Below are positions 63,099-64,000 of a DNA stretch of 64,000 nucleotides, in pieces; positions within the stretch are counted from its first letter, which is position 1, and each line of letters starts with the position of its first letter. Below the pieces are notes generated by a model. That model saw nothing but the letters and a program-made list of their open reading frames with translations, made no database searches and was not told where the DNA came from. The stretch spans positions 496,001-560,000 of the forward strand of contig NZ_CP046913.1 of NCBI RefSeq assembly GCF_009789675.1. Reading direction: 5' to 3'. Made by a program: the position numbers and the translations under genes. The stretch comes from Paraburkholderia acidisoli (GTDB lineage Bacteria; Pseudomonadota; Gammaproteobacteria; Burkholderiales; Burkholderiaceae).

Positions 63099-64000
63099 AT
63101 GGCAGTGGAAAACAGCGGCGCGGTCTTCGCGCTGCTCGACGATGGCGATTCGACGGCCGCGCGTCGCTCGAGCCGTCTCTATACGGGTTTCGTGCGGGAA
63201 GTCGCGTGCACGCATGCGGCCGATCTCGAAGCCGTGTGCGCGCAGGTGAACGCCGAATTTCGCACGGCTGCGGGCGCCACGCGTCACGCGCTCGTGATCG
63301 GCGATTACGAGTTCGGGCGCGCGCTCGAATTCGCGCAGCAAGACATCGCCCAATCTCCCGAAACGCAGCCCGGCCATGCCGCGCTGCGTTTTTTATTGTT
63401 CGAACGTTGCGAGAAACTCTCGCGCGACGAAGCCGACGCCTGGCTCGCCGCGCAGGAAGGCCGCGAGCAGCCCGCGCCCGCAGGCGTCGCGAACCTGACG
63501 CCGGGCGTGACGCGCGAGCGCTTCGAGCGCGATATCGCCGCGGTGCAGGACGCGTTGCGCGCGGGCGAGTCGTATCAGATCAATTACACGTACCGGCTCG
63601 GTTTCGAGGCGTTCGGCGCGCCGCTCGCGTTGTACCGGCGTTTGCGCGAGCGTCAGCGCGTGCGTTACGGCGCGCTCATCGCGCTGCCCGGCGACCGCTG
63701 GGTGTTGTCGTGTTCGCCGGAACTCTTCGTCGAAAAGCGAGGCGATACCTTGCGCGCCCGCCCGATGAAGGGCACCGCCGCGCGTTCGGCCGATGCCCGC
63801 GAAGACGCGGCTGCCGCGCGCTTTCTCGCCAACGATCCCAAGAATCGCGCAGAAAACGTGATGATCGTCGACTTGCTGCGCAACGATCTCGCGCGCGTCG
63901 CCGTGACGGGATCGGTGCGCGTGCCGGCGCTGTTCAGCGTCGAGCCATATGCCTCCGTGTGGCAGATGACGTCGACGGTCGAAGCGCGCGCGCGTAAAGG
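63099..64000 (+). CDS. pabB: Aminodeoxychorismate synthase component I (3' end outside the window)
   Basis: PabB converts chorismate with ammonia to aminodeoxychorismate, the precursor of p-aminobenzoate and folate. The 300 residues present (no stop before the edge) carry the chorismate-binding fold: ERFERDIAAVQDALRAGESYQINYTYRL, LSCSPELFVEKRGDTLRARPMKGTAAR (KGT active-site lysine) and NRAENVMIVDLLRNDLARVAVTGSV, in blocks. The start at 63099 (MAVENSGAVFALLDDGD) matches PabB of the bifunctional type found in Burkholderiaceae, where a C-terminal lyase domain often follows; that part would lie beyond the window. It is 79 bp after dnaJ. Confidence 0.92.
   Translation, partial: MAVENSGAVFALLDDGDSTAARRSSRLYTGFVREVACTHAADLEAVCAQVNAEFRTAAGATRHALVIGDYEFGRALEFAQQDIAQSPETQPGHAALRFLLFERCEKLSRDEADAWLAAQEGREQPAPAGVANLTPGVTRERFERDIAAVQDALRAGESYQINYTYRLGFEAFGAPLALYRRLRERQRVRYGALIALPGDRWVLSCSPELFVEKRGDTLRARPMKGTAARSADAREDAAAARFLANDPKNRAENVMIVDLLRNDLARVAVTGSVRVPALFSVEPYASVWQMTSTVEARARK

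Overview
The window is GC-rich (roughly two-thirds G+C by eye) with dense, strongly GC3-biased genes. It looks like main-chromosome DNA of a Burkholderiaceae member (Burkholderia, Paraburkholderia or Caballeronia). I base this on protein similarity recalled from the family and on gene order, such as glnE-yhdP-nitrilase-tldD and nadK/hrcA-hemH-S4 protein-grpE-dnaK-dnaJ-pabB. I could run no database search, and the species is not determinable by reading. No rRNA, tRNA, IS element, prophage or CRISPR array was seen.

Left part (1-11.8 kb), housekeeping and redox: a possible oxyR tail, dps, ubiA, then a minus-strand block proC-yggS and glcF-glcE-glcD plus a second FAD-linked D-lactate dehydrogenase-type enzyme. 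These are followed by an ATP:cob(I)alamin adenosyltransferase and the flavohaemoglobin gene hmp, which carries a clear NsrR-like operator.

Middle part (11.8-39.3 kb), a colanic-acid-like exopolysaccharide (EPS) locus: two paralogous DJ-1/PfpI-AraC regulators lie at its left end. Between them are galU, a GDP-mannose mannosyl hydrolase (gmm) and a secreted clan-A glycoside hydrolase. The core is manC-wcaJ-wzc-gmd-fcl and a WcaI-type glycosyltransferase. Then come a secreted Ser-rich protein of unknown function, a WcaF-type acetyltransferase, wza, a glycosyltransferase, a Wzy-type polymerase, an OafA-type acyltransferase, another glycosyltransferase, a Wzx flippase and a GT2 enzyme. manC, gmd and fcl make GDP-L-fucose, WcaJ starts the lipid-linked repeat unit, Wzx/Wzy flip and polymerise it, and Wzc/Wza export it. 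Strand changes are frequent, so this is several transcription units. An intrinsic terminator lies directly behind fcl.

Right part (39.3-64 kb): a DAHP synthase gene (aroG) preceded by a textbook-like attenuator. Its short leader peptide carries eight consecutive aromatic residues (Phe, Tyr, Trp), followed by mutually exclusive antiterminator and terminator hairpins. This is the strongest regulatory find of the window. Then follow a second OafA-type acyltransferase, tldD, a nitrilase-family amidase, the giant AsmA-like protein YhdP, glnE, recN, nadK, hrcA, hemH, an Hsp15-like S4 protein, a small antisense-overlapping membrane or secreted ORF, the heat-shock genes grpE, dnaK and dnaJ with sigma-32-type promoters, and the start of pabB, which runs off the right edge.

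Short tandem repeats (6-15 bp units) recur at several gene junctions and once inside a glycosyltransferase gene.
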